The position numbers and the translations under genes were made by a program. Shown in pieces: positions 23,841 through 37,200 of a DNA stretch of 64,000 nt (positions are counted from its first letter, which is position 1; every line of letters begins with the position of its first letter). Source of the stretch: Medicago truncatula (lineage: Eukaryota > Streptophyta > Magnoliopsida > Fabales > Fabaceae); NCBI RefSeq assembly GCF_003473485.1, contig NC_053042.1, positions 446,501 through 510,500 on the forward strand, in the 5' to 3' direction. The notes below the pieces were generated by a model that made no database searches, had not been told where the DNA came from, and saw only the letters and a list, made by a program, of their open reading frames with translations.

Positions 23841-24638
23841 CCATGCTATTAGCTAGCTGCAGAGGCCAACAACTCAATAGTTAAATCAACTTAAACATAG
23901 CACGTAAGTGCCACACGGCTACAGAACATACTCGTGCAACTGCCTCATAATCGTCTCATAACTCTATTCAACAATATCCTTCAAAAAAAAAAAAAAACCT
24001 ATTCAACAATAGGTATTAAAATTAATGATAAAAAATATTTTGAAGACCAAAAATTATAATTTCTTAGAGAGACGGAAAGCAAAATGTTTTTGATACGAAA
24101 TAATTTTTTAAATATGCGATGAATTATAAAAAAAACTTTAATTTTTTTTATATGATCTATTAAGATTTTTTTAATATGATATATAACTTAAAATCTCCAA
24201 GTAATTACAAAAATAATGGAATATGTAATATCTTTAAACTATATTTGATAGATATATTTTTTCTATCAAATGTGAAAATATATGGTCCATTCGATTATTA
24301 TTTTTTGCATAGTTAGAGGGATGAAACCCAAAATGAAAATTTTCTTTTTTCTTTCCTCCACTCTATAAGTTTTTCACGCGTCCTATGCAGTTGGATTTTA
24401 GAATCCGAGCTGCATGAAAACCTCGTAAAAACTTCAAAAACATGTTGAAATATTTTAGATTTTAGAACTCAAATAGGGCGCGTGAGAAGCTCATATGATA
24501 GAAAAAGTAATGTCCAAAAATAAAATAAACATAACATTTCTCTTTAGACCCCCCAATATCTCTAAGACCCCATAAATACACATGAGATAGTTATCTATTA
24601 GATTTGCATTTAAGGAGCCTCGGGAGAAACACAAAAAC
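23841..24638. other. Gene-free AT-rich stretch
   Basis: No reading frame, RNA gene or clear repeat supported. Confidence 0.6.
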
Positions 24639-24640
24639 TA

Positions 24641-24785
24641 CTCCCTCCGTTTCAAAATATAAGCAAAATTGACTTTTTAGATTCATTCATTTAATGATGT
24701 ATGTGGTTTATAATATGGACCACATACATCATTAAATGAATGAACCTAAAAAGTGAATTTTGCTTATATTTTAAAACGGAGTGAG
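24641..24785. mobile_element. Stowaway-type MITE, 145 bp
   Basis: Terminal inverted repeats CTCCCTCCGTTTCAAAATAT and the complement of ATTTTAAAACGGAGTGAG flank an almost fully palindromic body centred near 24712. TA occurs on both sides (24639-24640 and 24786-24787), the target duplication of Tc1/mariner-type elements. Confidence 0.9.
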
Positions 24786-25049
24786 TATAAGTTACATGGA
24801 CCGAACCTGCATAGGGGAACAAAAACTCAAATTCTGTTATTTAACCACTACTTCGTACATTCCTTCATTCACACATTTCATTCATTCCTTTGTAAAATCA
24901 AACAAAAATCATCGGAAACAAATTCATTCATTTAAACATTCATAACTTTTTTAGTTACGAATTAAACCAAATTCAAAACTAAAAACCAACATTCATCATT
25001 TACATTAAACCAAAATAAAATAAAAACATAAAAGTTATGGTGCTCTAAA

Positions 25050-26050
25050 GGGCCTCCTCCTTCTTGGAATCCTATATGCGGTGGCAGGGAGTATCTCAGC
25101 CTGAATCATCAAAAGAACGTCTTCGTATGTCCGACTATTTGGACACCCATCCTCCACCATGGCCCTAACACTAACGATGATCTACGGTGAATCCGAGTTA
25201 TCCCTAGCATGCTCCTCCTCAATAATTACTTCCTGATTCGTCGACCCATGGGGTTCTCTCTCGATAGGGGTAGTATCTTCGGGAGATATACCAAATAGAA
25301 CTAGGACATTTATCCTGCTACATGCTACCATGGTGACTCCACTTTGGACCCCTACCAGCCTCAAGTATAACATGCAACAAGAAATCCAAGAGAGCTTGAG
25401 CTACATGGACTTTAACATCAAGTACAGATGGTGGAGGCCTGGGAATGTCCTGCACCTGACTGTACTGCCTCTACACCTAGACTGACAAGTGGTGGTAACC
25501 TTCCCTTGACCGCACATAATTGAATATGATATTTAGTAGCCTCAGATAAATAATGATATAGATAATTTAATTTCGTACCACCCCATGACCGTCCATGAAC
25601 TGTGTCGAGGTCCATGGTGGCTCAAAAAATATTACCTCTATGTGCTTGTTGTTCTTGTCCGTGAACATTGTGCATCCAATCTGATAGAGTAAGAAAGTCC
25701 TTACACACCGATTCAGATGGTTATCTCTGTCCTCCTCTCTCCCAGTTGTATTTTTCAAGCTAATTGCCTTGGTGAGATGTTCCTCGTATATTTCCTTCAG
25801 CCATGTGAAACAAATAGGAACACCATTCATACTATCGCACTCCTCAACCACATAATCTTGGTCAACACCAAACAAAATCAACCATGAGTTCAACACCTTC
25901 GTCTTGGAAGATTTTTTCCATATGATTCATCAACCTGCCATGGATCGAGATATGTAGAAGACATGACACATCATTCAACGTGATAGTTATCTCCCCCATA
26001 GACAGATGAAAACTGCTGGTCTCCTCATATCACCGCTTAGACAAAGCGGC
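25050..26050 (-). pseudogene. Plant mobile domain (MAIN-like) gene relic
   Basis: Minus-strand readings match the plant mobile domain found in MAIN-like proteins and in some transposons. They are YEETSSFHLSMGEITITLNDV (with a stop where a Trp is usual, near 26033-26035), FTWLKEIYEEHL, LLYQIGCTMFTDKNNKH and DLDTVHGRSWGG. The parts lie in different frames (shifts near 25885 and 25610), so at least two frameshifts and one nonsense codon are present. No intact copy is in the window. The N-terminal part is missing. It could derive from a host gene or from a transposon that carried the domain. Confidence 0.7.
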
Positions 26051-27310
26051 ACATAGATACATTCTTTTAAAAACACTTGAATTTGATCAAACTTAAACCA
26101 TCATTAGTTAAAAGCCTAGCAACAATGTACCCTTGAAATTAGACAGTATAGACTTATCAGAAAGGGCTACCACCAAATCCCACAAGTGGCGGGTTAGAAG
26201 ATTGTCAAAATGGAGAGTCTACCTACATAGTATCTATAGACACGACTTAAACTTGAAAGAGTTTACGAGAAAAAGGATAATCTAGTGCCTTAAAGCTTTT
26301 GACATGCGACTTTTATCAATATTTTTTTCTCTATTGTTTCTTTATGTCATATTTCATGTCTTATGATTTTTAAACCATGTTGCCAAGTACCACTTGAACC
26401 TAAAATGTCAATGAGATGACATAAATGTCTTTTAAAAGAATAGAGGAATTGTATGTGTCATTTAGAAATCTTATTAGAGGGGCGATTGCATTTTTTTCTT
26501 TATACTGCCTCAATTTTTAATGATTAGGCCCTCTTGGGAATTTTGTTTGCCCTTCTTTATGACTTCTTTTCTATTTTTAAAAGCATATATTATTTATTTA
26601 GAAAGTTATACTTAATTACATATATTTTTTTTTTAATTAGTAATAAACACTATGATGAAAAAGTAAACGAATTCTCTTTTTTAAAAAATAAACATGATAA
26701 AACAATGTAAATTATTAATATATTTAGAAATGATATTACATTTTTCTGAAGGATTAATTAGTGGCCGATTTAAATATGAACTCGAAAGGGTTCCTCTGGT
26801 CCTATGTATCCCTTAACATTTTAGGGAATAAGTTTTTATTGTAAGATTTTAGTATTACCTTGTTAAGTACTAGCTTATAAATGGACACAGATTTTATATA
26901 TATGTTTTTATTGTTTCTAAACAAAATCAATAAAATTGAGAAAACAACTATATTTACAATAATTCGATTCAACCGTCAAAACATCTTTGCACTTTTTTTT
27001 TTGAATGACAAAATGTCAGTATGTTACACCTTACAGTTTTTTCTTTGAAAGACTTGAATCCTGGACTTTGAACTCCTCAACACCTTTAATCTCTCAGCTC
27101 AAACCAGCTAAGCTATTCAACCCCCAACATCATTGCACTTATTGTCCCAAGTCATCTCAAATAAGAACTAAATTCTTCTTAGACTAAGATTTTTTTAAAC
27201 TACTCAAAAAGGAAGAAAGAAAAGATCTTTATGAACTAAAGTACTAAGAAATAGTGACACCTAAATTTGACTACACCTATTTCCTCTAAAGATCTGCAAG
27301 AGAACTTCTT
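26051..27310. other. Intergenic stretch, mobile-domain relic to YSL copy B
   Basis: AT-rich with no credible gene. The last 80 bp before the YSL stop codon are nearly the same as those before the stop of copy A (text around CCTCTAAAGATCTGCAAGAG), showing that the 3' flank was duplicated along with the gene. Confidence 0.6.
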
Positions 27311-30300
27311 CTACTTATTTGCCAAGAAGTTCATACAAATTGGTGGATGAATCTTAAACCAAGCAAGAAGAGATGAAGGAAGAACCCATATCCCATCTCC
27401 ACAAATCAAACCAGAAGCAACAGCTGGAATCATCAAACCTGCTTCCTTGTTTTTCATCCAACTCCAAACAAACACTACCAAACTCCCCACACACATGTCA
27501 ATGGCAAAGTAAGCACCTACAACAAAAGGTACAGCCATTGCCATTGGAAGTGGGACCCACTTCCCTATGTTTTTAGGGTTCAAATCTCTCAACAAATTAG
27601 CCAACAAAGCAAATGCAAAAAACCCACAACAGAATTGCAAGCAATGGCTTGGTAGTGCTGAAAAACCTTCAACACCAAAAATTGCCATGTTTCTATATAT
27701 GATAGCATAAGGTGCTTTATATTCACCATTAGGGTTTCCAACATCATATGTATTGTAGAAAATAAAGAATGTGAGTGGTGCTACAACACAACCTATTGCC
27801 GTACCAATTGCTTGTGTCGCAAGCATTGATCTCGGTGAAGTTAGAGTTAAATAACCAGTTCTGAAATCATGCATTAAATCAGATGAAGTTGAAGCTAGTG
27901 ATTTTATTAGCCCACATGCTACAAGTCCAGAAACAACACCATTACTTTTTCCTCCTAGGGCTGCAAGAATGAAAAGTGCTACTTTTCCATAGTTATAGGA
28001 CATGTTCATGTCGGTTAAGCCGGCACCATAAGCATTGCAAAAACCAAGAATTGGTGCTAGGAGATAAGCTACGACCACAAAGTACCACTTCACTTGTGGG
28101 AACATTAAAGGGATCACAATGATGGATATTATGGTGAGCACTGCATATCCTGCACATGCTAACCATATTGGAATGCTTTCTTTTATAAAGAATTCATCGC
28201 GTGTAAGATCGTCTAGAGTCTGGTTCTGGTTATTATCTGCAGCTGAAGCTGTAGTGAAAAAATATCTATATTAGATTCAGTGTTGTCAAATAAGTAGAGA
28301 ACTAGCCGTACCAGGTCTAACATAGAACAACTATTCATATACCAATTTCATTGGAAATAAATAAATTACTTCTTCTATTGATATGGTAGTATAGTGTATT
28401 TGAATATAGGCTTATAGAGTGGTAATTAGCAAGGTAAGCAAGCATTATTAAAACCTAAACTTAGTTTATCGATTGCGAATGTCAGAAAGCAAAAAAGACG
28501 CAATAAAAACACCATGGCGCTGCCATGCTTCATGAATTGGCCATGGTGGTTGTCACAAAGTATGTCAGCGCAATCCGCCATGGCCGATAAAGCTGTCAAG
28601 CTTGAAAATTACATAACCCATGAACTGCAAAAAGTGATAAAAAGGTCATTTATTTACCTGCATTTTGATCCCTCATTTTCATGCAGGCCTGAAAATTTAA
28701 GGCACTAAAATATATAATTTTGATAAAATTGTAGAGCCCATCACCAAGGATTAATGCAATGGAAATAAAAACCTGCATCATGAAAATTAAGGAAAGTTAA
28801 GGCTTAAAATGAAAAAAACACAACTCAAATCAAAGTAGTACTAATAGTGTGTCCTTCAATTTTTGTTCAATCAAATACCTTATAACCATTAAGACTCTTC
28901 ATGCTACTCTCTGGTAAACTTTCAGGGAACCAATTTCCTTTTAGTACTCTGATCAATGGCCACATAATGCCCCATGAAACCACAGCACCAAAAAGCAATG
29001 ATAAATTGACAAGATGAGAACAGATCATTCCTGCTCCAACATATGTCATGCTGAAATCAAAGTAAAATCTGCAAAAAATATCAAGCATTCTAGTCAGTTA
29101 TAATTGACAAACGTTTCATGGTTCAGATTCATAAAACAAAAGACAGTTAAAGCAGTTGAAGTTAGAGGACCGGTTCAAACTCTAGCTATAGAGAAAATAC
29201 TAACACAGCAACTATTAAACTAACATTTACTTATTAAAAAAAGAGAGAGATGGAATCAAAGCACACACGTGTTTTTCCACGCTTTCAACCCGAAAGTAGG
29301 AAACTGAGCGAATCCGCATTGGCCATCACCAGCATAGAACCATTGGAAGAAAGACCAAAGCAAACTGAATGAGAAGAATTGCGTGAAACCCTTAACCTGC
29401 TTCCTGTGAAAGATGCCAAATTAGTTTTATATGTTTTCATCTTGAAATAACAAATATAGAATACAAATAGCACAAACATAATTTGTTTCATAATCATACT
29501 TGGCCATGACATTTCCTTTAGGAGTATGGAATCCATTAATAAGAACACCTGTAGCAGTTCCACTTGGATAAGGTAATTTAGAGTCTATTATCATCATCTG
29601 TTATATAACATAGCAAACAATATTCGAGTTAGTCTAAACCTTATTCATCTTAAAATAAAGACCTCCATCACTTCAACATTACATAAACTAGTAAACTTCG
29701 AGAATACCAAATGTACTCAAGTAATCAAGTGAAAAGGCATAGAAAACAATTCATATGGAAAATTGATCTGATTTCATCAAAATTTTCTCCAATCACTATA
29801 TATGTCATTGGATGAATATTCAACAGTTCATATTCTGAGTGTTTATATTAGACCTGATTTGATGAAGTCAGAGTATGAACAGTCTAACCTTCATCCAATA
29901 TGGCAGAGATGCAGTGATTGTAGGAAATTTTGACCGCGAAAATTAGACTGCTATAGAAAACTATTTGACAAAACTTTATACTAAATGGCATACAGTAGAA
30001 TAATAGTAATTTGACTGCACAAAATCCGGATTCATTCATAAGCAATACCTTACGAAAAGGAATTAAAGCTGTCAGCCCAACAAAGTAAGAAACAAAGAGA
30101 AAACCAGTCATCCAGCCAATTCCAGGCTCCTTGGTGTCAGGAGTATTCCCTGGGGTACTAGCCCCCCCGACTCGATCATATGTGCTCCTATTTAAAGCCA
30201 AAAGGTAAGATCCAAAACCACCTATAAATAAACAAGTAAAATTTAGAAAACTTTAAATACATATACTTTCAGTTCTTCATTTATACATACAAAATAGAAA

Positions 30301-30931
30301 TTAAATAATGATTGCTAAGCAATTGGTTTGACTCAAGTGGTTAATGAGCTTCACTGAAGGTTTAATTGTTCAGGAGTAACCGAGGTCAAACCCTGGACTA
30401 ACCCTGACAAGAGTTTACTTATCTCCTGACCGAACTCTGGATTACCAGGGCTCCATTCCCCTAGGAACTGGAGGATTAAAGGCAATCTTCATTTTCGAAA
30501 ATAATTCATTTTAAACTGTAAACAAAGACATTGAATTGAAAATAAAACAAAAACTCACCTCCAAAAGATGCACTGTAACATGCAACAGCACAAGTCTGAA
30601 TTATGGTATTTTCCTGTCTAGTGAAAGGTGTTGAAACAATATTTGCTTTCTCAAGAATCTTAGTCCAAAGTTTGATGAACACAAAGCCAAGAAGTGCAAC
30701 TGAAACATTGAGATTAGGGACTAAACCAGTTGTGAGGTTCAGCTTCATCACAATCACACTATAAATTATGCCAATAAGAATGCTTGCTATTAGTCCTCTA
30801 ATTGTGATCTGTTTCATCCATGGTGCTACTGTACTTGCATCTTCTAACTCATCTCCAACCTTTTCTATGTCATTTCTCTCCAAAATTTCAATCTCTTTAA
30901 GTTCTTGCTCTTCATTGCTTACATTGCCCAT
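27311..30931 (-). CDS. YSL-family metal-chelate/oligopeptide transporter, copy B, 673 aa
   Basis: Seven coding exons with intact GT-AG borders: 30559-30931, 30049-30221, 29500-29597, 29269-29403, 28879-29068, 28658-28772 and 27311-28248. Every exon has the same length as in copy A (373, 173, 98, 135, 190, 115 and 938 nt) and the frame is open throughout. Most differences from copy A are conservative. The most divergent short stretch is the start of exon 7 ([10 protein letters not shown] here, [10 protein letters not shown] in A) and the following membrane segment. The role is as for copy A: a proton-coupled carrier of metal-nicotianamine or small peptides, cargo unknown. A longer intron 6 (28249-28657) separates exons 6 and 7. 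Exon 1 resembles truncated copy 1 more closely than copy A ([17 protein letters not shown]), so copies 1 and B are probably the younger pair. Confidence 0.92.
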
Positions 30932-31328
30932 TGGAATTATCAAATCCTTTAAAGAATGTAGATTAAATATTATGGTAAGCACAACTAATTTGCAACTTAT
31001 AACTTCTCTTTGCAATTCTTTTCTATAAAGTGATTTGAATGTGAAATGATTTATGTTTGAATACATTTATATAAAAATGAGTTATAAATTCAAGTCTAAA
31101 AATCAATTGTAGAAGCCAAAACTATAAATTCTAGCTTTAAGTTAGAATCAATTCTGAAGCTAACAATGAGTTCCACTTGAAAACATCCAAACATATCAAA
31201 ATCAATTCTACCCCCTAAAATTAAATTTGTCTCATCAAAAAGTGGAACCAAGCATTCAAACATTTGAATTTTGATTTTGAGACATGGACTTCCACAATTA
31301 ATTTCTCACAACTCTTGTATAAGATTGA

Positions 31329-31467
31329 GTGCTTGTTTGGTATCGCAATGAGTTTGGCAAAATCATCTGGAGTCACTGCTGTTTTGAAAAAGCTACGTTT
31401 TCTAGCTTTAACAAAATTATCATGCCACCTTTATTTTATCCAATCCACCTTGATACCAAACATGCAC
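31329..31467. mobile_element. Short MITE near YSL copy B leader
   Basis: Ends GTGCTTGTTTGGTATC and, inverted, GTGCATGTTTGGTATC enclose about 107 bp. It lies in the inferred 5' UTR intron of copy B and has no counterpart in the same interval of copy A. No target duplication was fixed with confidence. Confidence 0.65.
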
Positions 31468-31589
31468 CAACGCTGCTAAATTCTAATAGCATAAGAAATG
31501 CAAGTTAAGAAGAAAAGAAAAAGTTTCTTCAAAAAAAAAAAAGTTGTTGAAATATGAAACCTCTTAAATATTTAAAAACATCATCGTAC

Positions 31590-31700
31590 CTTTGGAAAAT
31601 TGAACAAGAGAGTGTGATGAATGAAGCTTAGAAACTCAGAGATATGAGATAAGAATCTCACAAACCAACCAAAGGACAAGTTCTGAAACTCTTATCAAAT
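31590..31700 (-). other. Probable non-coding 5' UTR exon of YSL copy B
   Basis: Conserved with 18789-18900 (phrases GAACAAGAGAGTGTG and GAATCTCACAAACC on the plus strand). It ends at a donor at 31589-31588 (GTACGATG on the minus strand) and would join an acceptor at 30947. TATA-like repeats lie near 31703-31716. Confidence 0.55.
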
Positions 31701-31743
31701 CAAATATATATATATGTCAATCTGAAACGTGTGATTACACGAC

Positions 31744-32260
31744 ATTAATAACATTTGCAGTGCAATCCGACATATATGTCAGCCATAATAACAAAAGGAA
31801 AACAAAAGTACATTACAAAAAATGAAACAACCTTTGCGTTGTAATGTCGTGCAATGTAGTAATAGATTAGATAGTTCATGTTTTGTACTATTATGATAGA
31901 GAAAGAATGTACTTGAAATGAGGTTCTTTTGTTTCACATAGGTTCCATCCGTAAATGTAGATGTCGTAATCTTTACTGTAAATGTCGACATTTCTCTTAA
32001 CAAATCTTGGTTGACATGAGAGTCTAATCTCTTTCGCTAAATAAAGTATTTGGTGTGTGGCTTACACATTGTAATTAATCACAAAAAGTAGTAAATGAGT
32101 AATAAATGTGATCATGTAAATGGAGAGAGAAAGTTGTAAATGGTCAATTAGTCCTAAATCACACAGGACAATGAAAAAATGTATCGATAACAGAAAATAT
32201 AATAGAAAAATGTGGATTTATTTTATTTCATGGTGAAGGGAAATAGTAGTTTTAATGATA

Positions 32261-32311
<51 letters not shown>

Positions 32312-34000
32312 GGAGAAAATACATTTTCGTTGAAAGAATCTCTTTGATATTTTTTTTTATATGATATGGAGTAAGGGTGTTTTTGGTGGGGTTTGGTTTG
32401 ATTTTGAGGTTAGTAATATGAATTACAAGATAAAAAAAATGTGGTTTGATTTGGATTGATTTGGTTGTTGTGACCTTTTGCGAGACAATATAATTTCTTG
32501 TTAAAAACAATTCATTTTTAAGGTTATTTTCATCAACATAGACCAAATTAAAAACATGAATCAAAAAACATCTGAACAAATTATATGAATTGATTTTTAG
32601 TTTGAGCCGTTATCATTTTTTGGTCATGTTGTTCGGATGTATTCTATTAAACATGTCTTTCTATAAAGTTTGGTCCTTGTTCGGATCAATTTTTGACACA
32701 TCACATGTTATTTCCATCAACATCATCAATCTTTTTTTTTTTTTTTTTGAAGAAATCAACATCATCAATCTTAAAACCCAAAAAAACCACCAACTTTGAC
32801 TCAATATCTACTAGAAGTTAAATCAATATGAAAGTTTGAATTGATTTGACGTTGAAGTGATGAGATGATGAAGAAATTTGGAAAGTTCTTTTTTTTTTTT
32901 TTTTTTTTTCCACCTTAATTAGCTATGGTTTCATCGTTAGCAACCATGACTAGCTTTAATTTGAGCCACTGTATATGGTTTTTTTATTTTTTTTAGGGAG
33001 TGATCCTATGCTTAGCTGAATAAATTAAAATCTAATTTTTTCTATATGATACATCAAGATTTTTTTAACATGATATATACCATAAAATTTAACAAATAAC
33101 TACAAAAATATCTACTAAACTACTATTCCTTTTCATTTGTCAAATTTATTTTATTTTATTTTTTGAAAAATAGAAAGTTGAAGCCCAAAATGAATGAAAA
33201 CAAAGGAACATTATTTTTGTACACTACCTTAATTTTCGAAACATATTACATACCTGAAACATGTCTTAAAAATTAGGGTTTTTCTTAGTTTGTGTGTTGA
33301 ACAAAGTAGATTCCTTGTACCCACATGATTTATTCTTTGTTTATTTCATAATTGAGCATAGGTGGTTGGACTAAAACTGTCATTTATGCGCGTTTATGGA
33401 ATTGGAAATAGGGAGATAGGACTAAAACTGCAAAAAACATATAGTTTAGGAACGATTTTGTTCGATTTAAAAGAGGTATGACAAATTTCGTGAGTTGGTC
33501 AAAATGCAAAGATCAAAAGTATAATTAAGCCAATTTTCAAAGATATGTGACCAACTTGGCATGAAAAAAAATTATATGACCTGTTTGAAAGTTTAAATTA
33601 AGTTACAGGATATTGTGTTGTTTTGCCAATAAAATAAGACATCATTTAATTGACCATTCAACCCATCATTTCTACCAAATACACACGTAAAACTGATTCT
33701 CTTTTATTTGCAAAACTGACATGTTTGTATTATTGTGTTGAAGTACACAATTCCCTTGCTAACAAATAGCATAGCTCTTGTCATAAAACATAAACAAAAT
33801 GTTAAACCAGGTTTTAGAAATTAATATCTTCAGCTACCCTTCAAAAACAAGCATTCTAGCTAAGCGATGGCTAATGCAAAAGGACAAATGAATGCCACGT
33901 AAATTAGCAGAGCTAAACTGGAAAATACCCTGTTTTAGAGAATATGAGAAAGAAAGAAAAAACATCCCTAATTGTATTGTAGATAATAACTCAACATTTT
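31744..34000. other. Intergenic stretch with (TA)n microsatellite
   Basis: AT-rich DNA. A (TA)n tract of about 50 bp lies at 32262-32311. Text around 32040-32345 resembles 12300-12610 (a common dispersed sequence). T runs of about 19-21 bp lie near 32731 and 32890. No gene recognised. Confidence 0.65.
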
Positions 34001-34250
34001 CTAACAGTTACATGGCACCGCCCCCTCTTCGCAAAGGTGCTCCAAAGAGTCATCAGATTGGTGTCTGAAATCAAAATTCAAAAAAAGAAAATAAATAGGA
34101 AGTTTCTCTATTTGGGAGTAATAAGCAATAAGCCAGGCAGCGCAACTCCGGTGCTTATTTTAAATGCAGAGGAGAATCTGCTAGTCTGAAATATGGAAAT
34201 TTTGTACACTAAAAATTATAAACTAGATTTGTTGATTGCATTGATCAGAA

Positions 34251-37200
34251 TCATGTCTCTATTTTGTCATGAAGGGTGACCACTAAGTTATGTGCGTCAT
34301 CTAGCAATTTCAAAACATCAAGATGTCCTGACATGCTATTGCATTCCCTAATGATCTCATCCATGCTGCTATACTTTTCAATGATCAATTTCCTCCTCTG
34401 CAATACCGAAGCTGCTATTGCGTAAAGCAACAGATCATCTGTTGGTGGTGCACGCTTTCGAACTTTGTTCCATGCAGAATGCCCAATACCTGCCCTTATT
34501 GCAGCTTGATCTGCCCACATTACTTCCCAAAGGCAAATTGTCTGTTCAAATGTCAGTTCCCTCCGAAACAATACCACCACCATCCTATAAACAAAAAAGC
34601 AATCTTCAGCCTGAAGCTTCTCCAAATGCTTAAATAGATGGCCATCCTTATACTTGATGATTTTTGCAACTAACTCTAGTTGCCTCCTTATACCCACCTC
34701 ATCAAGCCTAAAATTTTGCCGTGCCTTCTTCATGAATCCAACAAAACACCAAAAAGCCTCGTGATCCTCAGATATAATACTAACTATAGGAGATAGCAGG
34801 TCACTCATACCCTGGCAGTAGCCAATTTCAGAGTCATATAGTGCATATGCTTCAAGAATAGCAACTAGTCGGGCAGCATGATAGATTCTGCCAGCCTCTA
34901 GGTGATCATAATCCTCCAAGCCAACAGCCTCAGCAGTCTGACGTGCTATACTGTCTGATACGGAAGCTTGAGAGGGGTAGTGTGCCATCCATTCTGCATT
35001 GGCACGTAATGCATCGAGTCGGATAATCCGTTGCCAGGTGGAGAAGTCTTCATTAGTTGGTAGCTTTGGTGGAACCTTTTCTTGTAAGGGAGATGAGACT
35101 TCCTTGGTAGTTTTCACAGGATTGTTATCCTTCTGATCATCACCAGGAGGAGCTGTTTGAATTACTTCAGGACCTTCAACGGAATCCTTGGTAGTTCTCA
35201 AGGAGTTATTATCTTCCTGAACATCACCATAAGGAGCTGTTTGAATTACTTCAGGACCTTTGGCGGAATCCTCGGTAGTTTTCATGGGTTTGTCATCTTC
35301 CTGAACATCATCAAGATGAACTGTTTGAATTACTTCAGGAGCTTCGGAAGAATCCGCATCCGGCATAGATGCATCAGCATTGTTGACATTAACATAATCG
35401 TCTCCTTCCAACGAATATTCAGCTTCTGGAGTTTTGTCCTGACTAGACAGAGTTTCCCTGGCACTGGCTGCATCATCAGAACTAGAAGAAGAACTAGAAG
35501 AACGAGAATCTTGAGCAAGACTTCCATCACCTCCTTCATAGCTGATTTCACCAATTTCATTTAACTTACTGTTTTCATTGCTTTGCTTGATGAGTTTCGT
35601 GCATTGTCTACGGAGTTCTTCATATTGCTTTCTGTGTATTAAAATTTGGCCACAAAATCAACCAGATGTTAACACATGAATATAGATTTGTAATATTTAT
35701 CATACACAGATATATAAATAATCTGGGAATTAAACTTGTATGCTAACCTATTTTGAGTTTTTACAGCATCTCTTTCATCTTTGGTGCTGTTAAAGTCATA
35801 CCTGTCTAAGTCATACAAGTGTAATCAGTAAATGAATAAAGGAAAAAAGTAAAACACAATCTAACAGTCTAATAGAAAGAAAGGACAAGGTAATTCATTC
35901 CCTTCCTAATGCATAATTGTATATTAACTTAAAGATAACTAAGATAAGATTCATTGTAATTATGCAAGGGTGAAGACTATCTAAAAATGAAATAGAGAGA
36001 ATGGCATACTTACACTCCAAGTAGGAATGGCCAAACTTCAGCCCTTATTCTAGGATGAACACCCTGCATCAGATATTTAAAATGCACTCAATCCAAAAAG
36101 AAACAAAAGACGCACAAATTTAAAGTACAGGTGAATAATTGGTAAACTCACTCCATTGCGCACTCTTTTCAGGAACTTAGTTCCACCATCACGGAGTCTA
36201 CCATCTTCTGTAAACAAGCTTTTCCATTGCTGAGGTGAAAGGGGGTGTTTTCTTTTCCTGCATGAGCATGGGATTTAAGTTGACCAATTAAAATATGAGT
36301 AACAATTAAGTACTGCAATAAAAGTAAACAAAAGCGCTCTAGCACAATGGAGGAACTTTTTGAAGCCAATTATCGTTTTCCCCCATTGAAAAAGTCATTG
36401 TCATCGACTTCATACATTTTATTCTATTAGTGTTTCTGATTTTTGAGCGAGACGTTTTACACAACTATCTAAATTTATTAATCATGAAGCAGTTATTATT
36501 GTGTTAGAGCTACTTGCTTCTATTTATCTGTCTATTTTAAGAAAAGTCTTCTACTAATGTGAAAAATTTTTACACCTCTGTTTCCAGTCACTTTTCTCCC
36601 AAATCCGTGCATCGCACCGGTCTAGATTTAAGATTGGAGCTGCTGTCAGCTGTGTACTTTTCAGCACACCCAAAGGACAAACCCTAGTATCACCCAAAAA
36701 GTAAAAGTACTAACCTCAGCATATGATACATTAGTAGCACTATTTACTACTACGTCATTTTTTCAAGAGATGGAGGAACCTATATTCTCCAAGCACTATA
36801 ACTCGCAATTTCTTAGTTATTTGCAAAATCCAGAATACTATATAATTTCCCCTAAAGTACTACTAGATACAGCAATTCCATAACATAGAGCATTACTGTA
36901 TTTTTACAAGCAATAAACTTAATTAGGCCCAGAAAATATCCTTCTTAAGTTCCAACATGAACATTAGACAAGCTCAAAATATATGCTAACATTGATTTTT
37001 CTTTTCAGGCTAGAAATACATAAAAAATAAATGTTGCTGCAATCTTTCCTTCAAAGGAAATTGCAACAACAGATTTTTGAATATCAATCTGGAACATTAT
37101 CGAGTTAAAAAAACATCATCTAAAAACAAATAAAATCCTAGTAAAAGGTAATTTAGTGGCATGCAATTGATTTGAATCAGAGATACAGTTAAAAGAATTT

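Noticed and set aside
28514-28708. 64-codon frame between YSL exons 6 and 7
   Set aside because: Lies in intron 6 of copy B, opposite strand, with no family features.
32223-32579. 118-codon frame with an IYIYIY stretch
   Set aside because: Produced by the (TA)n microsatellite.
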